The position numbers were made by a program, and so were the translations under genes. This document shows positions 36,855-46,026 of a stretch of 64,000 nt of DNA, in pieces. Under the pieces are notes generated by a model. The model worked only from the letters and a program-made list of their open reading frames with translations, had not been told where the DNA came from and searched no databases. The DNA is taken from contig NZ_CP050152.1 in NCBI RefSeq assembly GCF_011617245.1, positions 1,240,001-1,304,000 on the forward strand, in the 5' to 3' direction. The stretch is from Brevibacterium atlanticum. GTDB taxonomy: Bacteria; Actinomycetota; Actinomycetes; Actinomycetales; Brevibacteriaceae. Numbering within the stretch: position 1 is the first letter of the stretch; the number at the start of each line of letters is the position of its first letter.

Positions 36855-37445
36855 ATGACAACTTCGTCCTCTCTTCGAGACCGCTCCCAAGCGCGGACCC
36901 GGCAGTCCATCATCGATGCCGCATACGAACTCTTTGATGAACGGGGTTTCGATGCTGTGAGCGTCTCCGCGATCGCTGAGCGTGCCGAGGTGGGGCGGAC
37001 GACCTTCTTCCGCTACTTCGGCGATAAACAAGAAGTGCTCTTCGCGGACGAGGAGCGCGTCGCTGAACTGCTCATTGCTGGGGCGGCTAAGGCAAGGTCG
37101 GCGCCGACGGCGTCATTGGCGGCGTTCTATCGAGCACGAAGCGCATTACGAGAGGTGTCTGTCCATCTGGTCGCAGGCGGGGAGCGGTTTGCGCTGCGAG
37201 CTCGCCTCGTGGCTGAGAGCCCGTCTCTGAGGGACCGGGAGGAGCGGAAGCTGCTGTGGTTGACGGAGGTTCTTGCTGAAGCGTTGAAGCAGGGAGGTGC
37301 CACGGCAAAGGATGCGACGTTGTCAGCCGAGATCGCCTTCGGAGTATTTCGGGCCGCCAGATATAACGGTTCGGTGGGCAATGGCGACCTCGTTCGGCGC
37401 CTCGACGACGCTTTCGAGTGGGCAGATCGAGTGTTTGAGCCGTAA
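36855..37445 (+). CDS. TetR-family repressor
   Basis: 196 residues. DNA-binding helix-turn-helix RQSIIDAAYELFDERGFDAV, SVSAIAERAEVGRTTFFRYFGDK. The C-terminal ligand domain is not diagnostic. Divergent from the Dabb-QOR genes, with the SMR pair beyond, so it probably senses a toxic lipophilic or quinone-like compound and controls the cassette (inference). Leaderless start. Confidence 0.9.
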   Translation: MTTSSSLRDRSQARTRQSIIDAAYELFDERGFDAVSVSAIAERAEVGRTTFFRYFGDKQEVLFADEERVAELLIAGAAKARSAPTASLAAFYRARSALREVSVHLVAGGERFALRARLVAESPSLRDREERKLLWLTEVLAEALKQGGATAKDATLSAEIAFGVFRAARYNGSVGNGDLVRRLDDAFEWADRVFEP

Positions 37446-37776
37446 TCAACCGATCTGCCTGATGTCCGGGGTTCGGCCGGATCTGAGCGCGGACGCGATG
37501 AGTGGGAGGGGGCGGTGACCCCGTCTCTCACCGGCTTCTTCGACGCCTGGCTTGCCATGGTCTCCTTCACGGCCCCGGCCTCGGGCCCCTTTTAAGGGCG
37601 GTTTGGTCGGGCCGATGGGACACAGCCGCGGGCGTGCGATCGAATAGCACAGAAAGGTACCCGTTTCCTGGCCAGGAATGTTGACTTCGAACACCACCAT
37701 TTTCCCGGTTCAGGAGGGGCGTTTCCATTACACGCGCGGCTCGATACGGCTACGCGCATCGGCGGATCAAGGCTGA
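37446..37776. other. Intergenic, island right end
   Basis: No gene found. A weak GC hairpin followed by CCTTTT near 37580-37595 might end tetR transcription. The rest up to the right direct repeat shows nothing recognisable. Confidence 0.55.
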
Positions 37777-37989
37777 GCCGACGACGGCCCCGATATGCGG
37801 TATCGTCTGCGTCGCCTCCAGTCTACCAACGCAATTCTACGACGCGTAGAAAAATGTGCGGGGGTGGAACCCTGCGTCTCAGATCGGGAAGCCGAGGTGG
37901 GTGAGTGCGGCCTTGAGGATGAACTCCTGGCCGTGGCACAGCTCGCTGGTGATATCGGCGCGCAGGGTCTCCTCGGGAGTCAGCCAGTC
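37777..37989. repeat. 213-bp direct repeat, right copy
   Basis: Partner of 32738-32950. This copy runs on without interruption into the intact NUDIX gene, so it is probably the ancestral side. Confidence 0.95.
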
Positions 37990-38418
37990 GAGGCTGAGCG
38001 CGTCGGCGCGCGGAGTGCACTCACCACGGACCTCGAGGATGAAGCACATGGAGATCGCGTGCTGCCTCGGATCATGCAGCAGGGACGAGCCTTCGGTGGG
38101 GAAGTACTCGGCGATGTGGAACGGCGAGATCGCCGGGGGGATGACCGGCAGCGCCATCGGGCCGAGGTCGTTCTCGGCGTGACGCATGAGCGCTGAGCGG
38201 ATCGTCTCGTGGAAGCGGATGCGTCCACCGACGACCTCCCGGCCGAGCGTTCCGTCGTCGAGGCTGCGCAGCAGCAGACCGATGCGCTCGACGTTGCCTG
38301 ATTCGCCCACCCGCACGGGGATCGCATTGACGTAGGGGATCGGCATGCGCCTGCGCACGCGGGCGAACTCCTCGTCGTCGAACCAGTTCTCGTCGAAGTC
38401 CAGGGCAGTGCGAGTCAT
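37879..38418 (-). CDS. NUDIX hydrolase family protein (DUF4916-like)
   Basis: About 179 residues from ATG 38418 ([18 protein letters not shown]). [23 protein letters not shown] resembles a NUDIX core, and [23 protein letters not shown] replaces the canonical GX5EX7REUXEEXGU box, so hydrolase activity is doubtful. An upstream in-frame ATG (MWDDDC) would add six residues. Its 3' end is duplicated at the left edge of the island. Divergent from prpD. Confidence 0.75.
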   Translation of the reverse strand: MTRTALDFDENWFDDEEFARVRRRMPIPYVNAIPVRVGESGNVERIGLLLRSLDDGTLGREVVGGRIRFHETIRSALMRHAENDLGPMALPVIPPAISPFHIAEYFPTEGSSLLHDPRQHAISMCFILEVRGECTPRADALSLDWLTPEETLRADITSELCHGQEFILKAALTHLGFPI

Positions 38419-38500
38419 GCAGTCATCGTCCCACATCGTGGGCGCAGGCAGAAGTGCCGCGGGGCCCATGTTGGTGAACCAGCACACACGTCGGGTAAAA

Positions 38501-38518
38501 TATCTTGACGTCGAGATA
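38501..38518. promoter_or_regulatory. MarR-like palindrome before prpD
   Basis: TATCTTGACGTCGAGATA, 16 of 18 positions symmetric. It is about 97 bp upstream of prpD, in the region shared with the divergent NUDIX gene. MarR-family sites of the ATCTTGA-type are known; the regulator is not in this window. Confidence 0.5.
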
Positions 38519-38614
38519 AATTTCCGACCGGCAGGCACCTGCCCACGTGACGTGGCCTACAGTTGTGTCAGCACTTTCCGACCAGAACCGGTCAAGGACT
38601 ATGAAGGGGTATCC

Positions 38615-40111
38615 ATGATCAATCATGAAGTCCGCACTCATAAGAGCTCAGAGAACCTGGCTCGAGAAGATCAGCTCGCCTGGAAGATCGCAGAAGTCGC
38701 CTCCGATCCGACTCCCGTGGACGCCGATGTCACCGAGATGGTCATCAACCGGGTCATCGACAACGCGTCCGTCGCAGCCGCCTCGGTGCGTCGTTCGGCC
38801 CCGAAGCACGCCCGTGAGCAGGCGCAGACCCACCCCTTCAGCCCGGGCGCTGCCATCTTCGGCCTGCCGCTGACCGACCGCTTCTCCCCGGAATGGGCCG
38901 CATGGGCCAACGGCGTCGCCGTGCGCGAACTCGACTTCCACGACACGTTCCTCGCCGCCGAATACTCCCACCCCGGCGACAACATCCCGCCGGTCCTCGC
39001 CGTCGCCCAGCACAAGGGCATCTCGGGCAAGGACCTCATCAACGGTGTGGCCACCGGCTACGAGATCCAGGTCGACCTGGTCAAGGGCATGTGCCTGCAC
39101 GAGCACAAGATCGACCATGTCGCCCACCTCGGCCCCTCGGCCGCTGCGGGCATCGGCGCCATGCTGCACCTGCCCACCGAGGTCACCTTCCAGGCCATTC
39201 AGCAGGCCCTGCACGTGACGACGGCGACCCGTCAGTCGCGCAAGGGCGAGATCTCGTCCTGGAAGGCCCACGCTCCTGCCTTCGCCGGCAAGATGGCCGT
39301 CGAGGCCGTTGACCGGGCGATGCGCGGAGAGGGTGCTCCGAACCCGATCTACGAAGGTGAGGACGGCTTCATCGCATGGATCCTCTCCGGCCCCGAAGCC
39401 AGCTACACCATTCCGCTGCCGGGTCAGGGAGAGTCCAAGCGCGCAATCCTCGACACGTACACCAAGGAGCACTCGGCCGAGTACCAGGCGCAGGCGCTCA
39501 TCGACCTCGCCCGCAAGCTCGGCGGTGAGATCGAGGACCTGGCCAAGATCAAGCGCATCGTCATCCACACCTCGCACCACACGCACAACGTCATCGGCAC
39601 CGGCGCCAACGACCCGCAGAAGATGGATCCGAAGGCCAGCCGTGAGACGCTCGACCATTCGATCATGTACATCTTCGCCGTGGCCATGCAGGACCAGGGC
39701 TGGCACCACGAGCACTCCTACGCCCCCGAGCGTGCCGCCCGCCCCGACACCGTCGAGCTGTGGCACAAGATCGAGACCACCGAAGATCCCGAGTGGACCC
39801 GCCGCTACCACTCGATCGACCCGAACGAGAAGGCCTTCGGCGGCCGCGTGGAGATCGAATTCGAAGACGGCTCGACGCTGACCGACGAGATCGCCGTGGC
39901 CGACGCACACCCCTTCGGTGCCCGTCCCTTCGCCCGGGCGAACTACATCGAGAAGTTCAAGACCCTGGCCGAGGGCATCGTCTCCGAGTCCGAACAGAAC
40001 CGCTTCATCGATCTCGCCGAGAACCTCGAAAGCCTCGACGCCGAGGGCGTGGCCGAACTGTCGTTCGCAGTCGACGGACTCGAGCACAGCGGATCGAAGG
40101 GCATCTTCTGA
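38615..40111 (+). CDS. prpD: 2-Methylcitrate dehydratase PrpD
   Basis: Dehydrates 2-methylcitrate in propionyl-CoA breakdown. 498 residues of the MmgE/PrpD fold: [20 protein letters not shown] segment, REYDFHDTF equivalent [21 protein letters not shown], then [27 protein letters not shown] lies 6 nt before ATG 38615. The stop overlaps prpB (TGATG). First gene of the methylcitrate operon. Confidence 0.95.
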   Translation: MINHEVRTHKSSENLAREDQLAWKIAEVASDPTPVDADVTEMVINRVIDNASVAAASVRRSAPKHAREQAQTHPFSPGAAIFGLPLTDRFSPEWAAWANGVAVRELDFHDTFLAAEYSHPGDNIPPVLAVAQHKGISGKDLINGVATGYEIQVDLVKGMCLHEHKIDHVAHLGPSAAAGIGAMLHLPTEVTFQAIQQALHVTTATRQSRKGEISSWKAHAPAFAGKMAVEAVDRAMRGEGAPNPIYEGEDGFIAWILSGPEASYTIPLPGQGESKRAILDTYTKEHSAEYQAQALIDLARKLGGEIEDLAKIKRIVIHTSHHTHNVIGTGANDPQKMDPKASRETLDHSIMYIFAVAMQDQGWHHEHSYAPERAARPDTVELWHKIETTEDPEWTRRYHSIDPNEKAFGGRVEIEFEDGSTLTDEIAVADAHPFGARPFARANYIEKFKTLAEGIVSESEQNRFIDLAENLESLDAEGVAELSFAVDGLEHSGSKGIF

Positions 40112-41016
40112 TGCTGGGCGCACAGGCAACACCCGCCGAGCGCCGCGCGAAGTTCCGCGAGCTGCTGGCCGGCGATGACATCGTCCAGTTTCCCGGCGCC
40201 ATCAACCCGATCAACGCCCAGCTCATCGAGCAGACCGGTTTCGAAGGCGTCTACATCTCCGGCGGAGCGTTCTCCGCGGCCATGGGTCTGCCCGACATCG
40301 GACTGACCACCCTCACCGAGGTGGCCGACCACGGACGCAACATCGCCCGGGTGACGAACCTGCCGACCTTCATCGACGCCGACACCGGCTGGGGCGAGGC
40401 CATGAACGTGGCCCGCACCGTCCAGGAGTTCGAGGACGCAGGCATCTCGGGCATGCACTTGGAGGACCAGGTCAACCCGAAGCGCTGCGGCCACCTCGAC
40501 GGCAAGGAGGTCGTGACCGCGGCCGAGATGAACAAGCGCATCGCCGCAGCCGTCAAGGGTCGCCGGGATGAGAACTTCGTCATCTGCGCCCGCACGGACT
40601 CCCGTGCCGGTGAGGGACTCGACGCCGCGATCGACCGGGCCAAGGCCTACATCGATGCCGGTGCGGACATGATCTTCCCCGAGGCCATGCGCGACCTCGG
40701 CGAGTTCGAGAAATTCGCCGCGGCCGTGGATGTGCCGATCCTGGCGAACATGACGGAATTCGGAAAGAGCGAACTGTTCACCACCGAACAGTTGGCGAAT
40801 GTCGGAGTCAAGCTCGTGATCTACCCGGTCACGACTCTGCGCATCGCCATGGGTGCGATCAAGTCGGGCCTGCAGACCATTCGGGACAAGGGCACTCAGG
40901 TGGACCTGCTCGAGGGTATGCAGACCCGTGCGGACCTGTACGACACGATCGACTACTCGGCGTACAACGAGTTCGACGCCGCAGTATTCAACTTCTCACA
41001 GGAGGGTCACCAGTGA
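40111..41016 (+). CDS. prpB: 2-Methylisocitrate lyase PrpB
   Basis: Splits 2-methylisocitrate to pyruvate and succinate. 301 residues of the PEP-mutase/isocitrate-lyase superfamily: FPGAINPINAQLIEQTGFEG, FIDADTGWGE, the loop HLEDQVNPKRCGHLDGKE with catalytic Cys in KRCGH, then ARTDSRAGEGLDAAIDRA. The GTGA overlap with prpC suggests tight coupling. Confidence 0.96.
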   Translation: MLGAQATPAERRAKFRELLAGDDIVQFPGAINPINAQLIEQTGFEGVYISGGAFSAAMGLPDIGLTTLTEVADHGRNIARVTNLPTFIDADTGWGEAMNVARTVQEFEDAGISGMHLEDQVNPKRCGHLDGKEVVTAAEMNKRIAAAVKGRRDENFVICARTDSRAGEGLDAAIDRAKAYIDAGADMIFPEAMRDLGEFEKFAAAVDVPILANMTEFGKSELFTTEQLANVGVKLVIYPVTTLRIAMGAIKSGLQTIRDKGTQVDLLEGMQTRADLYDTIDYSAYNEFDAAVFNFSQEGHQ

Positions 41017-42134
41017 CCGAAGAAATCAAAAAGGGCCTCGCCGGCGTCGTCGTCGACACCACGGCCGTGTCCAAAGTGGTCCAGGAGACCAACTCGCTGA
41101 CCTACCGCGGCTACCCCGTCCAAGAGCTCGCCGCCAAACGCAGCTTCGAAGACGTCGCGTACCTCATCTGGAACGGCGAACTGCCGACCGAGGCGCAGCT
41201 CGAGGAGTTCAAGGCCCGTGAGCACGCCCAACGCGAGGTCGATGACAAACTCGTCCAGCTCATCCTCGACCTGCCCAAGGACTGCCACCCCATGCACGTC
41301 GTGCAGACGGCCGTGGCCTACCTCGGCGCTGTCGACCCCGAGGCCGACACCGAGGGCGCCGAGGCGAACCTCGCCAAGGCCGAGCGCCTCTACGCGCAGC
41401 TGCCGACGATCGTGGCCATCGACCACCGTCGCCGCCACGGCCTCGACCCCGTCGCTCCGACGAAGGACCTCGGCTATGCCGCGAACTTCTTCAAGATGGT
41501 CTTCGACGAGGTTCCCGCCGAGGAAGTCGTGCGCTGCTTCGACGTGTCGATGATCCTCTACGCCGAGCACTCCTTCAACGCCTCGACGTTCACCGGCAGG
41601 GTCATCACCTCGACGACCTCCGACCTGTACTCGGCTGTCGCCGGTGCCGTCGGTGCGCTCAAGGGTCCCCTGCACGGCGGCGCGAACGAAGCGGTCATGG
41701 CGATGCTCGAAGAGGTCGGCACCGCCGACAAGGCCTCGGCCTGGATCGACGACGCGTTGGCAAAGAAGGCGAAGATCATGGGCTTCGGCCACCGCGTGTA
41801 CAAGAACGGCGACTCGCGCGTGCCGACCATGCGCAAGGCCTTCGAGGACATGGTCGCGGTCAAGGGTGCGAATGATCTGCTCGACCTCTACAACGCCTTC
41901 GAAGAGGACTTCGTCGGGCGCAAGGGCATCTACCCGAACCTCGACTATCCCTCGGGTCCGGCCTACCACCTCATGGGCTTCGACACCGAGCAGTTCACTC
42001 CGATCTTCGTCATGGCCCGCATCACCGGATGGACGGCTCACATCTTCGAGCAGCAGGCGAAGAACGCTCTCATCCGTCCCCTGAGCGCCTACGACGGTGA
42101 GGACCAGCGCGAGGTTCCCGACAACCGGGGCTGA
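41013..42134 (+). CDS. prpC: 2-Methylcitrate synthase PrpC
   Basis: Citrate-synthase fold enzyme joining propionyl-CoA and oxaloacetate; 373 residues. Catalytic residues are seen in LYAEHSFNASTFTGR (His), GFGHRVYKNGDSR (His) and YPNLDYPSGP (Asp). It starts at GTG 41013 behind AGGAGG. Residual citrate synthase activity is common in this family. Confidence 0.95.
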   Translation: MTEEIKKGLAGVVVDTTAVSKVVQETNSLTYRGYPVQELAAKRSFEDVAYLIWNGELPTEAQLEEFKAREHAQREVDDKLVQLILDLPKDCHPMHVVQTAVAYLGAVDPEADTEGAEANLAKAERLYAQLPTIVAIDHRRRHGLDPVAPTKDLGYAANFFKMVFDEVPAEEVVRCFDVSMILYAEHSFNASTFTGRVITSTTSDLYSAVAGAVGALKGPLHGGANEAVMAMLEEVGTADKASAWIDDALAKKAKIMGFGHRVYKNGDSRVPTMRKAFEDMVAVKGANDLLDLYNAFEEDFVGRKGIYPNLDYPSGPAYHLMGFDTEQFTPIFVMARITGWTAHIFEQQAKNALIRPLSAYDGEDQREVPDNRG

Positions 42135-42157
42135 CACGTTCGAAAGGCAGTCTGAAT

Positions 42158-42979
42158 ATGGGACCTGACGGTCTGTACCGTCCGGTCGATTGCGAGGGTT
42201 TCGACTTCACCGTCACCGGTGGGGTCGGAACCCTCGCAATCGATCGGACCGAAAAGCGCAATGCGATCTCGCGTGCGATGTGGCGGGCCCTGCCGGAGAT
42301 CATCGCCGCAGTCGATGCCGACGATTCGATCGGCGCGCTCATCATCACCGGGGCCGGCGGGCACTTCTCCGCCGGATCCGACATCGCCGACCTCGACGTG
42401 CCGATCGCGGATTTCTGGGAGCTCAATTCCACCGCCGAGGCGGCCGTGGCCAATGCGCTGACCCCGACGATCGCGGCCATCGAAGGCAACTGCGTGGGCG
42501 GAGGCACCGAGATCGCCGCGGCCTGCGACATCCGCATCGCCGCCCCCGGATCGATCTTCGGCGTCACCGCCGCGAAGCTCGGACTCGTCTACCCGCCCGG
42601 ACCGACTCAGCGGCTGGCACGAGTCCTCGGCGACGCGTGGGCCCGCTACCTGTTGATCACCGCCTCGATCGTGGACTTCGAGACCATGGAGCGACTCGGC
42701 TTCTTCCACGAGGTCTCCGACACTCCTCTGGAGGCGGCGCAGGCTCTGGGGGAGCGGATCGCCGGTCTGTCCCGACTCAGCCAGATCGGGGCGAAGGCGA
42801 TCCTGGACGGGCACACCCCCGGCGGGGCCGCCTCGGCGGATGCCGACGGCTCTGCCGTCACCGCCCCGCCCGAGTGGCTCGACGGCGCCTACCGGGCGGA
42901 GATCGCCCGCGGCCAGGGGGCCTTCTTCTCCAAGCGGCTGCCCGCTTTCGGCTTCACCAAATCCGCCTGGCAGAAGTGA
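42158..42979 (+). CDS. Crotonase-fold (enoyl-CoA hydratase/isomerase) protein
   Basis: 273 residues. The oxyanion-hole loop is GGHFSAGSDIADLD and the first catalytic Glu is present (GNCVGGGTEIAAACDIR). The position of the second Glu of true hydratases (PEILLG in rat ECH) reads AAKLGLVYPPGPTQRL, so hydratase chemistry is uncertain and an isomerase, decarboxylase or thioesterase is possible. It follows prpC by 23 bp, suggesting a role in short-chain acyl-CoA or propionate metabolism. Confidence 0.82.
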   Translation: MGPDGLYRPVDCEGFDFTVTGGVGTLAIDRTEKRNAISRAMWRALPEIIAAVDADDSIGALIITGAGGHFSAGSDIADLDVPIADFWELNSTAEAAVANALTPTIAAIEGNCVGGGTEIAAACDIRIAAPGSIFGVTAAKLGLVYPPGPTQRLARVLGDAWARYLLITASIVDFETMERLGFFHEVSDTPLEAAQALGERIAGLSRLSQIGAKAILDGHTPGGAASADADGSAVTAPPEWLDGAYRAEIARGQGAFFSKRLPAFGFTKSAWQK

Positions 42980-43002
42980 GGTGAGTGAGTCCGCTGTCGG
43001 GA

Positions 43003-43014
43003 TAAACTGAGCGA
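43003..43014 (+). promoter_or_regulatory. -10 element, leaderless ppx
   Basis: TAAACT at 43003-43008, 6 nt, ATG 43015; no ribosome site between. Confidence 0.45.
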
Positions 43015-43992
43015 ATGCGCCTAGCAGTCCTCGATATCGGCTCCAACAGCGTCCACCTCCTCGTCGTCGACGCCCACGTCGGAGCCCCGCCCCTGCCGGC
43101 CACCTCGCACAAGGAGGTGATGCGGCTTGCCGAGTACCTCCAGGACGACGGAACGATCGGCACGGACGGGCAGGCGCGCCTCCACCAATTCATCGCCGAC
43201 GCCGTCGAGATCGCCGAGGACCAGGGGGCCGAGCAGATCCTCGCGTTCGCCACCTCGGCGGTGCGCGACGCCCCCAACGGCGCGGAGCTCATCGAGACGA
43301 TCAATGCCCAGCTGGGAGTGACCCTCAACGTGATGTCGGGCAAGGACGAAGCACGGGTGACCTTTCTCGCCGCCAGGCGCTGGTTCGGCTGGTCGGCGGG
43401 GAAGATTCTGCTGCTCGACATCGGCGGCGGGTCCTTGGAGATCGCCGCTGGCCAGGACGAATACCCGCAGGCAGCGGTGTCGGTTCCCCTCGGTGCCGGG
43501 CGCACCTATTCGGACTTCCTGCCCGACCCCATCCCCTCGGCCGAGGACCTGCACAACCTGCGCAAATACGCTCGCGCTCAGATCGGCAAGATCGCCGGCA
43601 AGATCAACCGTGTGGGCACTCCCGATCAGGTCGTCGGCTCCTCGAAGACCTTCCGCTCCCTGGCTCGCATCGCCGGTGCTGCCCCGAGCGGCGACGGCAT
43701 CTACGCGCCGCGCAAGCTCTTCCGCCGCGACCTCTCAGGGATCATCGACACCCTGGCCTCACGCACTCCCGAGGAGCGGGCGACCCTGCCGGGCGTCTCC
43801 GAGGCCCGCGCCGGACAGGTGCTCGCCGGAGCCATCGTCGCCGAGGCTGCCTTCACGATCTTCGACATCAGTGTCATGAATATCTCACCCTGGGCGCTGC
43901 GCGAGGGCATCATCATGCGCAAACTCGACCTGCTGGACTCCTCGGAGCAGTCCTCGGCAATGCGCGTCGAACCCGTCGCCGCGCTCGACTGA
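43015..43992 (+). CDS. ppx: Ppx/GppA exopolyphosphatase-family protein
   Basis: 325 residues of the ASKHA ATPase fold without the C-terminal HD domain, as in actinobacterial Ppx. Phosphate 1 loop VLDIGSNSVHLLVVD, catalytic Glu region LRATSA-equivalent ILAFATSAVRDAPNGAEL, phosphate 2 loop LLLDIGGGSLEIAAG. Hydrolyses polyphosphate or the pppGpp gamma phosphate; which one cannot be decided from sequence. Confidence 0.9.
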   Translation: MRLAVLDIGSNSVHLLVVDAHVGAPPLPATSHKEVMRLAEYLQDDGTIGTDGQARLHQFIADAVEIAEDQGAEQILAFATSAVRDAPNGAELIETINAQLGVTLNVMSGKDEARVTFLAARRWFGWSAGKILLLDIGGGSLEIAAGQDEYPQAAVSVPLGAGRTYSDFLPDPIPSAEDLHNLRKYARAQIGKIAGKINRVGTPDQVVGSSKTFRSLARIAGAAPSGDGIYAPRKLFRRDLSGIIDTLASRTPEERATLPGVSEARAGQVLAGAIVAEAAFTIFDISVMNISPWALREGIIMRKLDLLDSSEQSSAMRVEPVAALD

Positions 43993-44184
43993 GCACTTGC
44001 GGGCACGCGAACTCTGCGCTCGACCGAGCACCGGCAGGGGCGGGAACTGCCCGCCGGTCAGTATCGCAATTCAGGTTCGCCTGCTAGCTTGTGAGTATTC
44101 GCCGCACCGAACCCTGTGGTCACCGACTGCAGGTGACGATGCCGACGTGACCCCGAACGTCTGAAAGAAAGCACAGAACTGCCG

Positions 44185-45903
44185 ATGCGAAATGGCGAGC
44201 TGTCCCCACAACTGCGCGAACAGGCACTGGAGACTCTGAAGAAGACCAGCGCAGCCGATCCCCTGGACGTCTTCGTCGTCGGAGGAGGTGTGACAGGGGC
44301 AGGATCGGCTTTCGACGCGGCCACCCGCGGACTCAAGGTCGGCGTCGTCGACGCGAAGGACTGGGCCTCGGGCACCTCTTCACGGTCGTCGAAGCTCATG
44401 CACGGCGGGCTGCGCTATCTTGAGATGCTCGACTTCAAACTCGTCGCCGAAGCACTGAAGGAACGCGACCTGCTGCTCCAGCACACGGCGCCCCACCTCG
44501 TCGAACCCGTCGCCTTCGTCTTCCCGTTCGAACACCGGCTCATCGATCGGGCCTTCATCGGCTCCGGTGTGCTCCTCTACGACACGATGGCCACCCGGCC
44601 CGGTCGTAAACGTGCCGTGCCGATGCATCGTCACCTGGGCAAGAAGGCGTTGAGCTCGCACTTCCCGGGCCTGGCCGACGATGCAGCCGTGGGAGCGCTC
44701 GAATACTACGACGCGAAGGTCGACGACGCCCGCTTCGTCATGACCCTCATCCGCTCGGCCGTCGGATACGGTGCCGCCGCCGCCAACCATGTCTCCGTCA
44801 TCGGCTACCTCCACGACGGTGACCAGGTGTCCGGAGTGCGGGCACGCGATGAAGTGACCGGAGACGAATTCGACATCCACGCCCGCCGCACCATCCTCGC
44901 CGGCGGCGTCTGGACCGAAGAGCAGCAGGACCTGGCGAAGGCCGATGCCGGTCTCAAGGTGCTGGCGTCCAAGGGCGTGCACATCACCGTCGATCAGGAC
45001 AAGATCAAGGCCGACCCGGACACGGGCATCATCTCGAAGACGGAGAAGTCCGTCCTCTTCGTCATCCCGTGGGAGGGCTACTGGGTCATCGGCACCACGG
45101 ACACCCCATGGACCGAGGACGTCGACGCCCCGGTGGCGACGTCGAAGGACATCGACTATCTGCTCGAGCACGCGAACGCGATCCTCGCCGACAAACTCAC
45201 CCGTGACGACGTCATCGGCGTCTACTCCGGTCTCCGGCCTCTGCTCCAGCCGGTGGTCAAGGAGGGACAGGCGTCGACGAAGGTCTCTCGCGAACACACT
45301 GTCATGGAGGTCGAACCGGGTCTGGCGGCGATTGCCGGCGGCAAGTTCACCACCTATCGAGTGATGGCCGAGGACGCCGTCGACTTCGTCCTCGGCGACG
45401 ATGCGAAGGACCGTCGCTCGCTGACCGAATCCGTGCCGCTGCTCGGTGCCCAGGGCGTGGGTGCGCTGCGCCGCGGCCAGGCCGGGATCGCGGAGAAGTA
45501 CGGATGGGACGAGGCCCGCGTTAAGCGCCTCATCCGCCGCTACGGCACCCTCATCGAAGATCTGCTCGACCTCGTCGACGACGATCCCTCCCTGGGCGAA
45601 CCCCTCGCAGGAGCCGAACGCTATCTGCGCGTCGAAGCCCACTACGCGGCCGCCGCCGAGGGGGCCGTCCACCTCGGCGATATCCTCGAGCGTCGGATGC
45701 GGCTGAACTACGAGACCCGGGACCGGGGGAGGGACGCCGCCGAGGCGGTCGCCGCCATCGTCGCCCCCGTTCTCGGCTGGGACGCCGAGCGGGAGGCGAA
45801 GGAGATCGCCGACTTCACCGCCCACGTCGAGGCCCAGGTCGCGGCCGAGAGCACGGAGGACGACGCTTCGGCGGCGGCCTTGGCGGGGGAGGCCCTGGCC
45901 TAA
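44185..45903 (+). CDS. glpD: Glycerol-3-phosphate dehydrogenase, FAD-dependent
   Basis: Membrane-associated respiratory enzyme oxidising sn-glycerol 3-phosphate to DHAP. 572 residues: FVVGGGVTGAGSAFDAATRG (FAD fold), then DWASGTSSRSSKLMHGGLRYLE, the GlpD signature. FVIPWEGYWVIGTTDTPW and GGKFTTYRVMAEDA complete the domain, and a C-terminal helical domain follows. The first of three co-directional glp genes. No clear ribosome site is seen before ATG 44185. Confidence 0.96.
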   Translation: MRNGELSPQLREQALETLKKTSAADPLDVFVVGGGVTGAGSAFDAATRGLKVGVVDAKDWASGTSSRSSKLMHGGLRYLEMLDFKLVAEALKERDLLLQHTAPHLVEPVAFVFPFEHRLIDRAFIGSGVLLYDTMATRPGRKRAVPMHRHLGKKALSSHFPGLADDAAVGALEYYDAKVDDARFVMTLIRSAVGYGAAAANHVSVIGYLHDGDQVSGVRARDEVTGDEFDIHARRTILAGGVWTEEQQDLAKADAGLKVLASKGVHITVDQDKIKADPDTGIISKTEKSVLFVIPWEGYWVIGTTDTPWTEDVDAPVATSKDIDYLLEHANAILADKLTRDDVIGVYSGLRPLLQPVVKEGQASTKVSREHTVMEVEPGLAAIAGGKFTTYRVMAEDAVDFVLGDDAKDRRSLTESVPLLGAQGVGALRRGQAGIAEKYGWDEARVKRLIRRYGTLIEDLLDLVDDDPSLGEPLAGAERYLRVEAHYAAAAEGAVHLGDILERRMRLNYETRDRGRDAAEAVAAIVAPVLGWDAEREAKEIADFTAHVEAQVAAESTEDDASAAALAGEALA

Positions 45904-46026
45904 GACGAATCACCGCACCATCTGTGACACCGCACCACCCGGGTGCACCCGCACCAGCGTCACCGTCTGTCAGTGCCGACAGTGACGAGACCTGAGAACA
46001 CACGAACAATGAGGAGTTTGTGAGAC

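Noticed and set aside
32738..37989. Island as a complete integrative element
   Set aside because: No integrase, excisionase or relaxase is encoded inside; only an IS transposase is present. Mobility is therefore unproven.
38648..40132. 494-codon minus-strand frame opposite prpD
   Set aside because: Low-complexity shadow; prpD carries all the motifs.
44380..45825. 481-codon minus-strand frame opposite glpD
   Set aside because: Shadow frame; glpD is intact on the plus strand.
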